Assembly: GCA_022385805.1 (NCBI GenBank)
Contig: MU277682.1
Span: 53,149-117,148 of the forward strand
From: Pilatotrama ljubarskyi
Taxonomy: Eukaryota > Basidiomycota > Agaricomycetes > Polyporales > Polyporaceae
Length of the DNA: 64,000 nucleotides
Direction: 5' to 3'
The position numbers and the translations under genes are program-made. Positions 53,266 to 64,000 of the stretch are shown piece by piece (the first letter of the stretch is position 1; each line of letters opens with the position of its first letter). The notes below the pieces were generated by a model. That model worked only from the letters and a program-made list of their open reading frames with translations. It was not told the origin of the DNA and ran no database searches.

Positions 53266-54052
53266 GCGGGCTCGAACCTGGGCCCGCATGGATGGACGGA
53301 TGAAGCACGCGCAGGAAACCACCGGCATCCACAGACTTTCACGGTGTATGTATCTTTGGCCAGTGAGCACTCCTTCTTTGTTTTCTCCTTCGTGTATGAG
53401 AGCGGCGGCGGGGGCAGGGAGATGGTGGGGATAGATGGGAGGACGGGTATTGGGCTCGAGGAGCGCGTTTCAGTCATCTTATTTACTACCTACGCACACA
53501 CACCTTCCCGTATTCTTTTCACCATGTACATGATTACCGGTCAGTGTTATTCTGTTGTGCAACTAGTACTTGTACTCCGCTGTACTTGTCCTTGGTATAT
53601 ATTCTCCCAGCGACGCACCCACGATCAGACGTTCCTGCATGAGCGCAGCTCATAATGTAGTCAAACCGGTCATGCAATATTATGCACTCTGACTCGCTAC
53701 GACCCACCATGACTCGGAGTGAAGTAGGTGCAGGCAGCAACATGTCGCTGTGCTGTAGTCAAATCTATACACCATACCCCCACAAGTGCCAGACAGCTCA
53801 CATGGTCATCAGAACGTCGTCACGGAGCTGCTACGGCATGCGTGCTGACCCTCCAAACTATGGGATCGGACTGAACGTACACGGTGTCATGGCTGCGCTG
53901 CAATACGGAGGTCCAAGATCTCCGTCAGCTCAACATGCATCGGATTCTCTCGCTGAAGGTCAACAGTCAAGTTTGAACGGTCGTAACGTAAAATCAACCA
54001 CATACCAATGCGTTCTCTACACGAGTAGTGCCGTGGCGGACACTCATTCGCG
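53266..54052. other. Convergent intergenic region
   Basis: 3' flanks of the C2H2 gene (+) and the second P450 (-). No gene or notable repeat is seen. Confidence 0.6.
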
Positions 54053-56345
54053 TTACGTATAGGTTGCCGCGGATTCGTGGACAAGCCTACTCGCCTCTTC
54101 AGATCTCGGTTTGATCACGCATGGGAACGGCGCGGGCAATCTAAAAATGATTGTCAGGATAGACTCATAACCACTTCAAGTTCTCGTCCTCATCCCGAAA
54201 AGGTGGACTGACCGGAAGGAAGCATCGTTGTACTCTAGCTGGGGTTCCAGGACGTTACCAGAGGCATCCTTGGCCTTCACAAAGTCGAGCGTTGCGAGCA
54301 TGCATGCTACGGCAATCCAGAGCGAGGAATCGGCCAGATTGACGCCGGGGCACCTCCTACAGGGCACCTTGAGATGCAATGGTGAGAAAAGAGCTCAAGT
54401 TCGACGCGCACCGACGTCCGAATCCAAAGACGTAGTTCTTCGGATCGCGCTTTCGGGCAGTATCCTCATCTACATCTTCTAAGTGACGTTCCGGAACGAA
54501 GTCGGCGGCGGCTGGGAATAGGTCCGGGTTGCGAGACATCTTCCTATCAGGGTCATGCCGCCTAGTGTGTGACCCTCTGCATTGCGAGGCATCAAGCGAA
54601 CTCACCACACATTGGGGAACACCAGGGTTCCTTTCGGGATTAACATTCCTTGGTAGACATCGTCTTCCATCACGCTGTGTGGAAGAGCTTGGATAATCCA
54701 TCAACGTCAGCTTCTCAACCATTCACAGGTAAGGACAGACAGCTGACAGAGGGGTACAGGGGCTGCCCACCGCAGGCATTCCTTCATTACAGCCTCGACG
54801 TAAGGAAGGAAGGGGCGGTCATCATGGGTAGGAAGACGGTTGCGTTTTGTCAAAGCGTCGATTTCCTCTTGTGCCTTCCGCATGACGTTCGGGTACTGGA
54901 TCATGGCGAGAATGAACTGGCAGAGCGTTGTAAGTGTCTGAGCAACGTGGTCAGTACTAAGCCCTTGGCAGATAATCATCAGGCGTCAGAGTCGCACCGT
55001 ATCAACGCTGCCTGGGAAGTACAGGAAAACCACGTCAGTGATCATAGCTCTGTGAGCGAGCCGTCCAGCGAGCTCGGCAGCTGACCTATGTATATTGTAC
55101 TAGCGGTCCATTTTATATCAGGTTCCTCTTTCGGATCGGCACCTGCTCCCAGAAGTGTCGTGCAATAGCAGGGCGTCGCGGTGCCTTTCTCCTAAGGACC
55201 GGGGTTCAAGTTGTGTTAGCAGGCCTTCTGACACATCAGGTGACGGCTATGTATGCGTACCATGTTCTCTTTCACCCATTCAAAGGGCGCATCGGCGCAT
55301 TCCTCAATCCTTGCCCTCTATTCGGCGGCTTTGCGCTTGAAACCGGCGCCGGGGAACCACGATGGCAAGTACTTCACTGTGAAGATACCTGCAATGAGTT
55401 GCGCCAACCTAGGGAGATAAGAACTGCGACGCTCACGGGAGGGAAAAATATCCACCAACCACATACCCGCACCTGCAGACGCAATATGGTTTGATAGGAG
55501 ATGAAGCGTTTCCGCTGCTCTCTCGAGATGTGGGTCGTCGTCCGTGGTCACCCGGTACCCGTACACGATGGAAAGGGTTTGAGCGCCGATATATCTGCCA
55601 AAGACGTATGTTTGTCAGTGGCTCCGCATGGTATACATAGCACACACCTCCGTATATGATTCCTGTGATTTTCCGGTGACTCGATCAGACGCTTCAGAAA
55701 AGCACAAGTCTCGCGCATCATGAGGGCGCGGTAGGCTGTAACGCTCGCCGCACCAAGGGCAGAGTTCATAAAACGACGTTGTCGCCGGAACATTTCTCCG
55801 TAGCCTGCAAAGGAAATCTAAGGTCGCATGATATGAGGCCCCGAGTCTATTTGACAGCTTGGAAGCCATATTGTACTTACGATTTTCTCACAACCACACC
55901 TGCGCCGCAAGCAGTGGAGATGAGGAGGGCCTTGGACAGGGAAGTAAACTTGAACTTACAGTTCCGCGCACATGACCATGCGCGGCTTATCCGCATACGC
56001 CGCACCGCGCTTCTCGAGAAGGTCGACCGCAGCTTCATACGAGTTCAGGAAGAGGATCCCCTGGCCGAACACGCTCAAGTAAACGACGTTCCCTAGCGTT
56101 CAGCGAAAAAAATGAGTACGCTAAATCGAGCATACTGACATAAGCTAACTACGCTCACCGTATTCTTCCGCCCAGGTTAAGGCACGTAGCCAGGGTTCCT
56201 TCAAAGTGAGGTCGAACAGATTGCCAATGATAGGATGGGGCTTCGGACCAGGAGGCAAGTTCATTGCCCTACGTCCTTCGTGCCATCGCCATGCCGCAAT
56301 CCAGGCAGCTGCGACGAGACATAGTACAGCTGTGATCGAGATCAT
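54053..56345 (-). pseudogene. Second CYP5144-like cytochrome P450, one in-frame stop
   Basis: Paralog of the P450 at 40978. The start at 56345 encodes MISITAVLCLVAAAWIAAWR, then LPPGPKPHPIIGN. Exons 2 (56092-55960, 133 nt), 3 (55899-55881, 19 nt) and the helix-I microexon (55011-54998, 14 nt) match the lengths in the intact paralog; one extra intron lies after NHIRR. Functional motifs are complete: GSVDTT in helix I, KECLR (ExxR), VPERHLED, haem loop FGFGRRRCPG split by an intron, and the C-terminal LPAPFPCVIKPRSEEASRLV with stop 54053-54055. However, after GFKRKAAE the codon at 55318-55320 reads TAG, where the paralog has Trp (AAVWKGK); the frame then continues RARIEECADAPFEWVKENM. This single nonsense change would truncate the enzyme at mid-length. 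It is a recent pseudogene, a null allele or a sequencing error. Confidence 0.82.
54998..55011 (-). other. 14-nt helix-I microexon of the second P450
   Basis: Flanked by ttcccag upstream and gtgcga downstream on the minus strand. It encodes the S-V-D-T core of helix I and has the same length and phase as 42288-42301 in the other P450. Confidence 0.85.
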
Positions 56346-57044
56346 TGTGGAGAAAGAGCAAGAGAGGGTCGATAAGCCACAAGCACACGCACTACCGAAG
56401 ATATAGCTGCGCAAGGCCTGAGAATAGAGCTGTCATGAACCTTGTTCCTCGTCACCTTCGTAATTGCTTCCGACAGGCAGTGCGACGGGTGAAGAGTGGA
56501 TCAATGCCACCATGCTGCTCCAAGAATGTTGACCCGGGGCGAGCAGCAGCGGAGAGCAAAAGACACCGTGTTTCCGAATCATGAAAGTGGCAATGCACTG
56601 GGACACTTCGCGGCGAGGAAGAACCGCAAGAATGACACGCATGCACAGTGTAGACGCCACGTCCGTTCGGATGAATCGAAGCCCGCGAGACCATACTTGG
56701 ACATGGGAATTCTGGGAAGGGATTGAGCACGCTACGATGGGGAAGCTGCAAGGCCAGTCACCTCAATGGTGCCATATCTTCGTTCGGATGAACGGACCCC
56801 GCGAAAACATACGGAAGGAGTACCAATGGTCCATACTACAGTAGAACGGGGCATGGCCGAGCATTGCTCCAGGAAATCCGCCTGGAGAATCGCGTCACTT
56901 GCCATCCGGACAAGCCGCGATGGTTAGCGTAGACATTCATTGTCGAGGTCGGCTACAGTACAGCTCTGGACAGGTATAACAACTGCCAAGACTAGTTGAT
57001 TGCCGCACGAAGTTGTCATGAAGTGCCCCCACGTATCTCTTCTC
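56346..57044. other. Intergenic region with an imperfect direct repeat
   Basis: No gene. Two related stretches begin near 56664 (cgttcggatgaatcgaag) and 56782 (cgttcggatgaacggacc), each followed by cccgcga; they match over about 35 bases with several mismatches. An AT-rich word, ctatatc on the minus strand, lies about 55 bases upstream of the P450 start. Confidence 0.5.
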
Positions 57045-57683
57045 TCACAAGTGCTCCTCGGAAATGTATACGGAGTTCACGTCCACTCCGTCCTTGAACC
57101 AACGCTCTTCCTCGGCGATAGGGACGTCATTGCCGCTCATCTGGCGTTTTCGCATGAGACCGTCGTCACTGAAGGTCCAATCCTGAGGATGATGCATTAG
57201 TATAAATGTCTGATCCTGATCATGCATAGCCATACTTCCAGGCCATAGGTGCGGTACCACTGTCTCGCACCGTCCGGCTTGTCTTCGTACCATTCGTAGA
57301 AGAACTGGTGGCCGTCAGTGACATCCATTCCTATATTTTCGTAGTTGGGTGCCCTACCTGAACGGCGATCTTGTTCTCAGTGAACGCGAAGAGCTCCTTC
57401 CGCAGCCTGTAACCGTTCTCCTTCGCCCACTTCTTCGTCAAGAATTCGACGACTTGCTCACGCCCCTTGAGGAACGTGTCGCGATTACGCCAGATGGTAT
57501 CAGGCTATCGAAGCCGGAAAGCTTAGTAAGAAACACCATCACAGCGCATGAAGAGCGTTGAACCTGACTCACGGTGTAAGCTAAAGATACCCTCGCGGGG
57601 TCTCTGGTATTCCAGAGATCCTGTGCGACCTTGACCTTCTGCTGCGCGGACTCAGCGCTGAACGGCGGTACGATAGGGGCCAT
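57045..57683 (-). CDS. DUF1348 family protein (NTF2-like/SnoaL-like fold)
   Basis: Small protein of 154 residues, probably a cytosolic dimeric NTF2-like (cystatin-alpha+beta) fold. The family is found in bacteria and fungi and lacks a settled function. Exons 57683-57573, 57504-57358, 57304-57236 and 57182-57045 (111, 147, 69 and 138 nt) are all multiples of three. Family hallmarks are present: [93 protein letters not shown]. The sequence looks intact. It follows the second P450 in the same orientation. Confidence 0.92.
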
Positions 57684-57741
57684 GACTTGTGAAGCGGGTT
57701 GGGGTGCGCTTAGGTGTCCAACTGCAGGGTCTGGGTTGTTG

Positions 57742-57749
57742 CTTTATAA
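57742..57749 (-). promoter_or_regulatory. Probable TATA box of the DUF1348 gene
   Basis: Reads ttataaag on the minus strand, about 60 bases upstream of the start at 57683. Confidence 0.5.
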
Positions 57750-60241
57750 GATCGCTTGATCTCGACGGGGAGGCGCGGATACCTAGAGATGACGACTAAC
57801 GTACTGGCTAGGGGTGAGGCGGCAGTTGCGGGAATCTCAATCGTACCAGCCGATCTAAGGAGCTGTTTCAGTCGTAGGTAAGCGGACACGAGGGGAAGTC
57901 CGGCGGTTTACAGTTTCCACGGTACACGTATGCGGCCGGAATGAGGAAGAGAGGGGTTAGCTTAACTTCGCGGGCGCCCACGGTCGTGCACATGACAGTC
58001 ACGAAGTGATGCTCGCAAGCATTGCGCGTTATGCATCCTTGTAGCAACATGCATCCACCATCCACAGCACTACAGGGATCATCGGGCAGAGCGGATGGAT
58101 AGAAATAGACGACGCGGCCAGCTCGTCGCCGCATGTACGAGGTGAAGAGCCGAGCAAGTTACGGCACCGCGCCTTGGGGTGCGGCCAGATGTAGTGCGGG
58201 GCGTCGAGAGACATCAAGGGATGGACTCGAAGGTCGATCTGGCCGGAACTTCGCATGCGAATTAGCTCGCATCAATGGTTGTAGTTCAGTATGTGACCAC
58301 GCCACCCGCAGCAGACCGGGTTGTTGTTTCGGCGGAAGGAGTACTGCAAGGGATGCGGATGGGTTGGTGGTCTGTACCCGCATGCGCCGCCGCGCCTCTT
58401 CGCCACGAGATTCGAAAGCTTGAGCGCCAAGCCACTGATCCTCCCTCTCGTGTCAGTGCACACCAAATGAATGCCGGCTTCAGATATGGTAGGTTTGGTG
58501 AGTTGACGGCTAGAATGAGATACCGTTGTCCGGAGATGAATCAATTGCGCAACAGATCGCCCATCGCCACTGATGTAGGCAGTCCGTTCGAGGTACAGAA
58601 GGCGATGGAAATCGGGCCTCAACGCCTCGATAAGGCAGAGTCTGTGAGCGTCTGGAGGACGAGTTCAATGTCAACTAGGGGCTCGGTTCAGACGCACCTA
58701 TGTGAGCCCACGTCAAGGCCCCGGAATCGGTAGTCCCTAGAGCTCCTTGTGAGAGGGCGATAGGATCGGTCTTTTTCAATGTTTCTTGCTGGGAAGAAGA
58801 AGCCAGTCCGATGATCTTCGCGCAACCTCATAGGTGGCCATATGATCGAGCTGTTGACGAAGAGACGAAGCGAGCGGAAGGCGCACTTCCCGCCCTTTCC
58901 AGTGGCCTATCAGGACAGCTTCATCCTTCCGAATAAAGTACTTCAGGGCAGCGCGAACAGGATCTATCGGTATGAACGGTGAAAAATCGCAATATGAGAA
59001 AATCCGGCATTATATGGGTGGAGTACCTGCTAAATTGAATCGAACATTGCCGGTGACCGGCGACCCCTGTACCTTGCCGCAACGATGCGAAAATGGAGAG
59101 CGACGTTGAAGCAGCTCATAACCGGGCCCTTCCTCCGCTCGCGTATATCGTATGGCTTTGACATAGGACTGCAGCCGATCCGAAGAATATTGCACCCGGA
59201 TTGGTCTTGGTTCCTAGCAGTCTCAATAACACCGGGGCTCGGGTTCAGCAGCTCATGTTGGGTCTGTGACAGCGGCGCAAGAGCGGCCCCGAAGTTCGAG
59301 GAATATGACGTCCGAGTACAGCCATGCAGGGTTGCTGCGAGATCCGATTCGATTGCCAGATTACCTAGCGGAAACTCTGCCCGAACACTGCGAGCGAGTT
59401 CGCGCTGTAATCAGGTCACGTCAGAAGCAGCAAGGGAAAGCAAAGATGAGTAAAGAGGTGTCCTACGAATAGGAGACTGAGCAGAGGTGGTTAGAAATCT
59501 GAGTCCATCAGCAAAACGACTCTGTACTGGGCGGCACTGGCGCCCCTGGTTCTGTCCTGGGCATCTGAACATCCTGGCAGGGGCGGCCGCTTGATCGAGC
59601 GCTGTTTTTCGAGAGTCTCCCCAGTAGCCTCACACGACGTCCAGTCCTCCTCACCCTCCAGGTCGGCAGACCCTGCAAGGCCGTCTTACCCATGCGCGTG
59701 TTGCGAGAGACCAAATATAGCCTCCACTAGTATGATGCTCGTGCTTGGATTTATAAAGAAGCAAAAGCAGGCTTGTCGGGCTGGAGATCACGCACATCTA
59801 CGACTCGAACTATTTGCCAAACATTGCCAATTCCTCCGGAGCGGAACAGATCCGGGTCTACGAATCGAAGAGACGGGGAATAGTGATTGTTCGGGAATCG
59901 GGGGTTGTCTCGCGCGAGAATACGGCAGCAGCGGCGTGCGGGCATGTACATAGAGATCACAGGATGGCAAAACTTGAAGTGAGAGCCGCAACAAGTCGTT
60001 AGTGGGACAAAGTGCGTCAAGTAAACATCGTGGATGACATGACTTACGCCAGGATCCCTACATTCTGCAGATGGAGGGAGGTGCGAGGATTCTGAGAGAT
60101 TGAAATTTGACATGCGAAGATGGAAGGTGAATATGCGAGGACAGAACTGCGAGTGAACACATAAGGCTGACAGATGAACACCCGAGGGAATCAGAGATGA
60201 TTATGCGGGGGCAAGGTAGATGAGATGCATACATGCACGAG

Positions 60242-60451
60242 GTTGAGAGACGGGTGTGCGAGGTCGAGAGACGGATCTGCGAGTATGACGAGAGATGGAC
60301 ACGCGAGGGCAACGACAAGACTCGGAGTTGGACACGCGAGGAGGTGAGAGATCGTCGCGCGGGGGTCAGCCGCCGACGGATATGCGAGAGTGGGAGACGG
60401 ATGTGCGAGAGATAGGTGCCAGTGTGTGAGGACAGAGGACGGACACGCGAG
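60242..60451. repeat. Degenerate 21-nt minisatellite
   Basis: About nine units ending in gcgag or gtgag, typified by gagagacggatgtgcgag. Successive unit lengths are roughly 21, 21, 24, 33, 21, 27, 21, 21 and 21, all multiples of three. Weaker relatives extend left to about 60110. It lies just beyond the stop codon of the second transposase, so it may be a sub-terminal repeat of that element. Confidence 0.65.
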
Positions 60452-60585
60452 ATGCAAGGGTGGTCACGGTAGGATCCTGGCAAACTGGCAAACAGTAAGC
60501 TGACCAGACGACGCTGGAGCCGCTTGAACGGTGGCGAGAGGCGGGGGAGCGGCGGGGCAAGGGGAATGCGACAGAGATAGGAAGC

Positions 60586-63500
60586 TCATGATGCAAGTTC
60601 AAAAGCATGATAGTCGGCATACTTGTTGACGTAAAACGCGCGGAAGGCATCTAAGCTGTCGGAGGGAAGAAAACCTTGGGGTAACCACGTGTCACCGATC
60701 GAACCGATGAGATGCGCTCCGCGCAGAATGGTGTCGACGTGAATGACATCGCACGAGGGGTTACCGTCTTCCAGGAAGTCCGGGTGTACGATCCACATGC
60801 CGGTGTCTTCGTCGGGAGCCTCGCCCACAACGGAATACCAATGGACTAGTGCGCATGGATAGAGTTGCCCCTGGTGTTTGAACGAGAAAAATAGGCGTAC
60901 ACGCGCAACGAGGAGACCCTTCAGACCTTCTTCTGACGTTCCTTTGTCGACGAAGATGCAGTCGTAGCGAGCAGGACCATTATGCCATGAAGGTGTCGCC
61001 CGGATGCGTTCACGCCGCATTCCACCAATGCCGGAGGGATCGGTGGGCGCATAGTATAGCGCCACAGCAGAATGGAAGACACGGATAGGCGAAATGGAGG
61101 GACATCCAGCAGCTTCTCCCATCTCGTCGTCGAGAGGAATGTGGGGATGGAGTTGGTCGTGCAGGAACCGTGCGACTTGAAGGCGGGGAAAGGCGACCAA
61201 ATGGAGATGTGCAGCGAGCCCGTCGACAGTACGTGGGTAGTGAGGTTCTGCAGCGAAGCAGTGAGCATCAAGCGATCGTTACAGCGGTACAATCATGCCA
61301 CTTACGGGGTCGACGTGCCAATGTGACAGAAGCATCGACTCGGGGACCCTCGACGATCCCGCTATCTGGATCCTCATCGCCAATTTCAAGCTCTGCTCCA
61401 GGTTCCACATTACCGATCTCGCCGCTTTCCCCGGCGCTGGCATCAGTCGCCGTGGGAGCCAGCAGAGTCGAAGGACCTAGGGAGCTTTTTGAGCTTCTTG
61501 CAAACCCGGTCAGAGATTCACACGCAACGAACCAACATCTGCAGGCTCAGCATTCTCGTCTGAAGGTAGTAGAGCAAGTGCAGCTTGGTAGGCTGCAATC
61601 ACGGCAGAGAGGCAAGTCCCTTGAAGCATACCTCGAGCCTCAAAGTCGGTGCGTGCTGCAGCGAGCTTGTCCAGGCGCTGGTTAGTAAGGAGCATCTGCC
61701 CGATTGCTTCATACCGGTTCGAGCGGCGCCAGGGTTCCTTTACAGCTTTGATGTGCTTCGATTCAGTGATTGATGAGCAGAGGCCGTAGGGTGCGCCGAA
61801 GTTGCGGATATGCAGCTCAAAATGCTCGAGTGAGTGCTGACGTGGGAGCGAGAACCCGTTTGGCCGCACATTGTCCTCGAAGATCTTCCTGTAACGGCGA
61901 AAGCGCTGGAGGGCATCCTTCATCCACGAGAGGGTCTTCTCCGTGTGCTTGGCGCCTCGTACAATGTAGCAGAACTCGAGGAACGCTCGCATGGCACGTA
62001 CAATGTCCGGTGGAACCAATCCAGATATGGCAGGGAGATATATCTGTCGTAGGCTCAGCCGGCTGGATAGGAACCTCTTTCGGCACAGGCCTGAGTGGAG
62101 GAACACACTGCACCTTCATCAGCCCCTTCGAGTCATCGCCAGTCCACTGTTTGAAGTCGCGTCCGTCCTTGAAGCGACGTAGTCCAGGGAATGGCGGTGT
62201 TGCGGCAATCCTATATACAAGACTCGGAGGCTTAGTGCCAATACGACAAGCGTGAGAAGCAGCAACTCACCGTCTGTCAATCTCGTCGAGGATGATCTTG
62301 CCTTGTGCATCACCGTGAGTGAACTTCAGGTACTCCTCGACCCACGTCACTAGGTGGTCCTTGAAGGTGCCTTTGATGATTTGATGTAGAACGTCGCCAG
62401 ATAGAAGCTCGTGTATGTCAGCGCGAGGAAAGTCCGATGTGAAGGGCTATCATAGTATGAGTACCAAGATCTTGTGCGCAGCTGTGCTCTAAGAACCTAC
62501 GATGACATCGGCCACGATACCGTAATCCTTCCAGAGGATGCCCGGGTCAAGAGATGCGACCAGTAGTTCAGTAAGTTGGCGTGATCGCCGTCCGCACAGG
62601 ACATGCGCGTCAAGTTGATTCGAAGGCGTGAGACAGCTAGGACACCTTGAGTTAGTACAGTGCGAAGCTGAGACTGGGTGCTGTAGCTACATACGTCGGA
62701 CACCAGCCCTGTACAATGCAGGAAGCCAGGACCTGTTCGGGATAGTCTGCGATGTATGGTGCCAGTCCATAGATTGCACGGCGGTAGTGCGCATCAGGGC
62801 ACTGTACGACTTCGGGCGTGGTCATCCCCGGACGCAGAGATGAAAGCACTGTCGAAACGCTCGTATGGAACAGCTGCCGACGAAATTTACGGAAGTGAAT
62901 GCTATCGTTATACTTGCGGTCCGCTGTAGTAATCGGGACGTAGTTGTCAGTCAGATATACAGTCGGAGCGTGATAGCAAGTCCACGCACTTTTTGGTATC
63001 GCAAGGAAAGCGATCGGTACTACCGCATTACGGTGCGCACGGCGCACGCTATTCAACACGTTCCCGCTCAGGAGGTAGAGAGGATAGTATTCGTTTTGCC
63101 CCGTGGCGACGGAAACCGTTGTCTTGTCACTCCCGAGGCTGACCGGCACGAACATTGCCCCGTGCGTCGAAGGGTCCTCAGCAATAATATCCTGATATGA
63201 TGTGATGTAGATCAGCATATTATACAAGTTCAAGAGGATAGGGTAGCTTGCCGCCTGCCGCCACGCCCATTCCGCAGACATTAGATTTGTATACTCCCGC
63301 TCTCCGTCCTCGTTATACTCCCTGTAGGGCGAGACATTGAATTCACCATCGAAATCTGGATTACGAAGCATCCAAATGGTTGCCAGGCGCGGATCCCGGA
63401 AGTGAATCTCATACTCCTGTGTCATCCACGGTGGCACGCCGCCGTCCTGAGGGAGCGGACCATTGTACGTGACCGTGAACGACTGCCAGGGAACATCGCC

Positions 63501-64000
63501 GCGGGGAATGCCATCGATGACGTCTGCCATATCCCGATGGTCTGCGAAGGGGGGTGTCCCACCGTACTGGATGAGCGAAGCGGCCCAGAGGTCCATGAGG
63601 ATGTCGATTTTGGGCTGGGACATCTGCACTCGCTTATAGAGGAACTCCGCTGTCTCGAACTCGATGCGGTTACGGAACGGAGACCAGTCATGCAGACCTT
63701 GCGTTGAGCGTGAAGGTGGTGGGGTGCCAGGAGGTATGGGGTTTCCATGGGCATCGCACGGACGTCCTTATTGAAGCGGTCAGACAGAGTGGCATAGTAC
63801 AAGAGCCAACAGGAGCCCACCTGTGAGATACGGATGCTTGACAATCCTCGGGAGAGGTCGAGAATGACTGGCCGCTCTGGATTCTGGAGAACTTGGTCCT
63901 ACGACAATGTCCAAGTTGTAGTCTTCATTGGCAGCACCAGAAGGGGAGGTGCTAGCTGGTGGCTCCTCGGAGTCGGCTTCCTCAGAGCATGAACCAAAAG
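60586..64000 (-). CDS. Plavaka transposase (N-terminus beyond the right edge)
   Basis: Large transposase of the Plavaka group of CACTA-related DNA transposons. The visible part enters from the right edge. Blocks in order: DYNLDIVVGPSSPESRAAS and LPRIVKHPYLT (about 63950-63830), FRNRIEFETAEFLYKRVQMS with IDILMDLWAASLIQYGGTPP, VPPWMTQEYEIHFRDPR, DPSTHGAMFVPVSLGSDKTT, VATGQNEYYPLYLLSGNVLN, YGLAPYIADYPEQVLASCIV, DFPRADIHELLSGDVLHQII, KGTFKDHLVTWVEEYLKF, FPGLRRFKDGRDFKQWTGDD, YLPAISGLVPPDIVRAMRAF, GAPYGLCSSITESKHIKAVK and GQMLLTNQRLDKLAAAR. The C-terminal domain has VARVRLFFSFKHQGQLYPCA and PDEDTGMWIVHPDF. The last residues are DYHAFELAS, stop 60586-60588. No stop or frameshift was noticed in the visible exons. 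The sequence is clearly diverged from the transposase at 3.5-7.3 kb. Confidence 0.9.

Larger units (their letters stand above)
57684..60585. other. Long gene-poor region ending in a minisatellite
   Basis: About 2.9 kb without a recognisable gene. Frames at 58275-58733 (+) and 59751-60113 (-) are open but motif-free. A TATA-like word serves the DUF1348 gene at the left end, and a 21-nt minisatellite lies at the right end. Confidence 0.5.

Overview
The window looks like a chromosome segment from a basidiomycete fungus, most likely an agaricomycete. Most genes are cut into many short exons by introns of about 50-60 bases with GT(R)NGT donors. The gene families fit as well: DUF6534 and DUF6533 membrane proteins, Plavaka-type transposases, CYP5144-like P450s and ABCC multidrug transporters. 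I could not fix the genus from sequence alone. There are no bacterial-type operons, and I found no CRISPR array or tRNA gene.

Layout, left to right. 0.2-2.3 kb (-): two-finger GATA transcription factor with a 12-nt microexon and two apparent single-base frameshifts. 3.5-7.3 kb (-): apparently intact Plavaka/CACTA-like transposase. 9.1-11.3 kb (+): DUF6534 membrane protein. 12.0-15.8 kb (-): F-box/WD40 protein. 16.8 kb: foldback element. 17.3-18.2 kb (+): presequence-bearing hemerythrin-like protein. 19.0-21.3 kb (+): secreted FAD-linked (berberine-bridge) oxidase with one frameshift. 21.8-23.4 kb (+): Atg27-like mannose-6-phosphate-receptor-domain protein. 23.8-24.4 kb (-): ATG12. 25.3-26.2 kb (+): second hemerythrin-like protein. 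27.1-28.9 kb (+): DUF6533 protein. 29.3-31.4 kb (-): DUF6534 protein. 32.2-33.8 kb (+): ERCC1/Rad10. 34.9-36.7 kb (+): decayed DUF6533 gene. 37.4-37.8 kb: MITE with 21-nt terminal inverted repeats. 38.8-40.0 kb (-): Apd1/Aim32-type ferredoxin-like protein. 41.0-43.4 kb (+): P450. 44.1-50.6 kb (-): ABCC transporter. 51.3-53.3 kb (+): C2H2 protein. 54.1-56.3 kb (-): second P450, with one nonsense codon. 57.0-57.7 kb (-): DUF1348 NTF2-like protein. 60.2-60.5 kb: 21-nt minisatellite. 60.6-64.0 kb (-): second Plavaka transposase, running off the right edge.

How the genes may work together. Housekeeping genes (ATG12, Atg27-like, ERCC1, F-box/WD40, Apd1/Aim32) alternate with accessory genes. The stretch from 41 to 57.7 kb holds two paralogous P450s, an export pump, a zinc-finger protein and a small NTF2-fold enzyme. 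No polyketide, peptide or terpene synthase is visible, so this reads more as an oxidation/export (detoxification) neighbourhood than a biosynthetic cluster.

The most striking theme is gene structure. Several genes only make sense with 11-14-nt microexons: the GATA factor, both P450s, both DUF6534 genes and one DUF6533 gene. Two DUF6533 paralogs also share a GC-AG intron at the same codon. The second theme is light damage. Single-base frameshifts or TGG-to-stop changes interrupt four otherwise well-preserved genes; they could be real recent lesions or assembly errors.
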